Source of the DNA: an uncultured Lachnospiraceae bacterium | GTDB lineage: Bacteria > Bacillota_A > Clostridia > Lachnospirales > Lachnospiraceae | DNA length: 7,164 nucleotides | Direction: 5' to 3' | Assembly (NCBI GenBank): GCA_949957035.1 | Contig: CATLIP010000125.1 | Span: 1-7,164, forward strand | Shown: positions 5,909-7,164 of the stretch, piece by piece | How positions within the stretch are numbered: position 1 is the stretch's first letter | How the letters are laid out: the number at the start of each line of letters is the position of its first letter | Position numbers and translations under genes: made by a program | The notes under the pieces: model-generated | The model's database searches: none | What the model was told of the DNA's origin: nothing | What the model saw: only the letters and a program-made list of their open reading frames with translations

Positions 5909-6511
5909 ATGAATCAGGAAATCCATGAGCTGTCCAGACAGCAGTTAAAATCAAAGGAGACAAAGGCAAAAATTTTCCGCGCTGCAAAAGACATTCTGCA
6001 GAAAAAAGGTTACGAGCAGCTTTCTATCAAGAATATCTGCGAAGAAGCAGGCGTCTCAAACGGAAGCTTTTATCATCATTTTAAGACCAAGGACGACCTT
6101 CTTTCTTACTACATAGAAGAGCAGCCGGGTATCGACCCGAATCTTTTAGACATGCCCTCCACCCCGGATGAAGCAAAGCAGGCTATTATCTGTGTGTACC
6201 TGAATTATGCACATTACTGCCGGAAACTGGGCGTGGAATTTATGTCCAATTATTATACGCCCAAGAACCAGTCCTTGAATCCGTTAATCTGGACCAAACG
6301 CCCCTACCCTATCGTCACCGTATCGGATTATCTGCGAAAAGCGATTGACGCAGGCGTTGTGGCTCCGGCGGCAGAGCTTAACGATATTGCCACAGATATT
6401 CGAATGATTGTCATTGGAAATGTCTTTGAATGGTGTCTGAAAGGCGGCAAGACTGATTTTGAGGGAAATATGAGACGTTCGCTGACGGTTTATCTTGACG
6501 GGCTGTTTTAA
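5909..6511 (+). CDS. TetR/AcrR-family transcriptional regulator
   Basis: This 200-residue protein begins with a TetR N-terminal DNA-binding domain at about 15-66. KIFRAAKDILQKKGYEQLSI (21-40) is the first helix region; the helix-turn-helix follows, with IKNICEEAGVS (40-50) and the recognition helix NGSFYHHF (51-58), then the conserved KTKDDLL (59-65). Residues 67-200 are the less conserved ligand-binding and dimerisation domain; I cannot name its ligand. The length is normal. ATG 5909 is supported by AAGGAG (5895-5900) 8 nt upstream and a strong promoter. It is divergent from tex and co-oriented with the lipid kinase gene 216 bp downstream. Possible targets are itself, tex and the lipid kinase. 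TetR-family membership is secure; the regulon is not. Confidence 0.94.
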   Translation: MNQEIHELSRQQLKSKETKAKIFRAAKDILQKKGYEQLSIKNICEEAGVSNGSFYHHFKTKDDLLSYYIEEQPGIDPNLLDMPSTPDEAKQAIICVYLNYAHYCRKLGVEFMSNYYTPKNQSLNPLIWTKRPYPIVTVSDYLRKAIDAGVVAPAAELNDIATDIRMIVIGNVFEWCLKGGKTDFEGNMRRSLTVYLDGLF

Positions 6512-6519
6512 AGGATTTT
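6511..6519 (+). promoter_or_regulatory. Possible alternative-pairing arm (antiterminator) after tetR
   Basis: AAGGATTTT starts on the last base of the tetR stop codon and repeats the 3' arm of the terminator at 6556-6595. It could therefore pair with the 5' arm (6556-6565, 9 bp) and prevent the terminator hairpin. This is an attenuator-like arrangement seen in sequence only; a chance repeat is possible. Confidence 0.3.
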
Positions 6520-6555
6520 CAAACACACTCCAGCGCTTCTTACGAGTATAAAAGT

Positions 6556-6595
6556 AAAAATCCTTCGAGCAAGCGGACTCAAAGGATTTTTTAGA
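6556..6595 (+). terminator. Intrinsic terminator after the tetR-family gene
   Basis: AAAAATCCTT (6556-6565) pairs perfectly with AAGGATTTTT (6582-6591). After one C-A mismatch, GAG/CTC adds three pairs around an 8-nt loop (6570-6577). The 3' arm ends in a run of six T (6587-6592). The flanking A-run could let it act on the other strand too, but no gene converges here. Confidence 0.8.
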
Positions 6596-6615
6596 AGGGA
6601 ATATGGTAGTGAAAC

Positions 6616-6640
6616 CATTTACAATAATATCTTGTAAGTG
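6616..6640. promoter_or_regulatory. 25-bp inverted repeat over the lipid kinase promoter, candidate operator
   Basis: CATTTACAA (6616-6624) and TTGTAAGTG (6632-6640) are inverted 9-bp arms with one mismatch, separated by 7 bp. They cover the whole -35 hexamer and spacer of the promoter at 6618-6646, so a bound dimer would block RNA polymerase. The nearby TetR protein is one candidate, although this repeat does not resemble the palindrome at 5789-5804. Confidence 0.5.
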
Positions 6641-6646
6641 TATTAT
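6618..6646 (+). promoter_or_regulatory. Promoter of the lipid kinase gene
   Basis: TTTACA (6618-6623), a 17-bp spacer and TATTAT (6641-6646), each one mismatch from consensus. The start is expected near 6653, leaving a leader of about 75 nt. A second TATAAT at 6680-6685 has only a poor -35 and is less likely. Confidence 0.65.
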
Positions 6647-6727
6647 AACGCTGCCTTTCCAATAAATCCAATCATTAATTATAATATAACTTTTCAATTT
6701 ATAGATAAATTCTATAAGGAGGCTTTT

Positions 6728-7164
6728 ATGAAGACATTTGAGGACAAAATCACTCGGTCCGGCGCGCCTGATACGGCAGATTCTACGGATGAATACACCT
6801 TCATCGTCAACCCTAATTCCCGGTCCGGTTTAGGACGCAGGCTGTGGAATCAGGTGGAACCGGTGCTAAAGGAGCGCAAAGTCAAATATCAGGTATTTTT
6901 TACAAAGTACCGGCATCATGCCACAAAGATTGTCCGAAAACTTACCGCTGACAGAAAGTGTCACAGAATTGTGGTACTTGGAGGAGATGGAACCATCAAT
7001 GAAGTTGTAGGCGGCATTGAGTCACTGTCTCTTGTCATCCTTGGATACATTCCAACCGGTTCAAGCAATGATTTTGCCCGTAGTCTTCATCTTCCTACAG
7101 ACCCTCTTTCGGTGCTTAACAACATCCTTGCGCCGTCCCGCTATCTGCCTGTCGATATCGGTAT
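6728..7164 (+). CDS. Diacylglycerol/lipid kinase, YegS/BmrU-type DAGK catalytic domain, C-terminus outside the window
   Basis: The reading frame opens at ATG 6728 and stays open for 145 codons to the window end. It shows the DAGK catalytic signatures in order: NPNSRSG (28-34), the nucleotide-binding GGDGTINEVVGG (85-96), and PTGSSNDFAR (109-118), close to the family's P-x-G-S/T-x-N-D-x-A pattern. Enzymes of this family transfer phosphate from ATP to diacylglycerol or related lipids at the inner face of the membrane; the exact lipid is not readable here. AAGGAGG (6716-6722) lies 5 nt before the start. The first 22 residues, before the usual beta-strand leading to NPNS, form a short polar extension; no internal ATG would give a shorter form. 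It has its own promoter. Full family members are about 300 residues, so roughly half is missing. Confidence 0.93.
   Translation, partial: MKTFEDKITRSGAPDTADSTDEYTFIVNPNSRSGLGRRLWNQVEPVLKERKVKYQVFFTKYRHHATKIVRKLTADRKCHRIVVLGGDGTINEVVGGIESLSLVILGYIPTGSSNDFARSLHLPTDPLSVLNNILAPSRYLPVDIG

Noticed and set aside
6602..6664. 20-codon plus-strand frame upstream of the lipid kinase
   Set aside because: It overlaps the kinase promoter and inverted repeat and would begin upstream of the predicted transcription start. The GAAGGGA before it is too close to the ATG.
6284..6697. 137-codon minus-strand frame across the end of tetR and the following gap
   Set aside because: It is antisense to the tetR 3' half and runs through the terminator and the lipid kinase promoter. 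No ribosome binding site or family resemblance was seen.

Overview
The window looks like chromosomal DNA of a low-to-moderate GC Gram-positive bacterium of the Clostridia, most likely Lachnospiraceae. This is an inference from strong AGGAGG-type ribosome binding sites, TTGACA/TATAAT promoters, AT-rich intergenic DNA, and the mix of families present (YitT/DUF2179, Tex, a MarR gene in front of an ABC exporter, a YegS/BmrU-type lipid kinase). No transposase, phage gene, CRISPR array, tRNA or rRNA was seen.

Layout. Positions 1-1413 (minus) hold the N-terminal 471 residues of an ABC exporter half-transporter, cut by the window edge just before its ABC signature motif. Its start codon lies inside the end of a MarR-family regulator gene (1391-1927, minus), and both probably read from one promoter with overlapping palindromes just downstream of its -10. 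Positions 1928-2609 hold no protein gene. On the minus strand this gap contains the yitT terminator, two tandem TTGACA promoters, about 340 nt of DNA with many complementary segments, and then two intrinsic terminators. I read it as an independent structured non-coding RNA gene, the most interesting item here. Its family is not established; raiA RNA is the first candidate I would test.

Positions 2610-3485 (minus) encode a YitT-family membrane protein, 40 bp downstream of tex (3526-5682, minus), an S1-domain nucleic-acid-binding protein; the two are probably co-transcribed. A divergent promoter region (5683-5908) carrying a 16-bp palindrome separates tex from a TetR-family regulator (5909-6511, plus). 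A terminator hairpin with a possible alternative fold follows, then a promoter overlapped by a 25-bp inverted repeat, then the first 145 codons of a diacylglycerol/lipid kinase (6728 to the window end, plus).

Functionally the window joins a self-regulated drug-exporter operon (marR-ABC), a housekeeping pair (tex-yitT), a small RNA gene with its own signals, and a TetR-lipid kinase pair. The palindromes near each regulator gene are candidate operators; none is proven.
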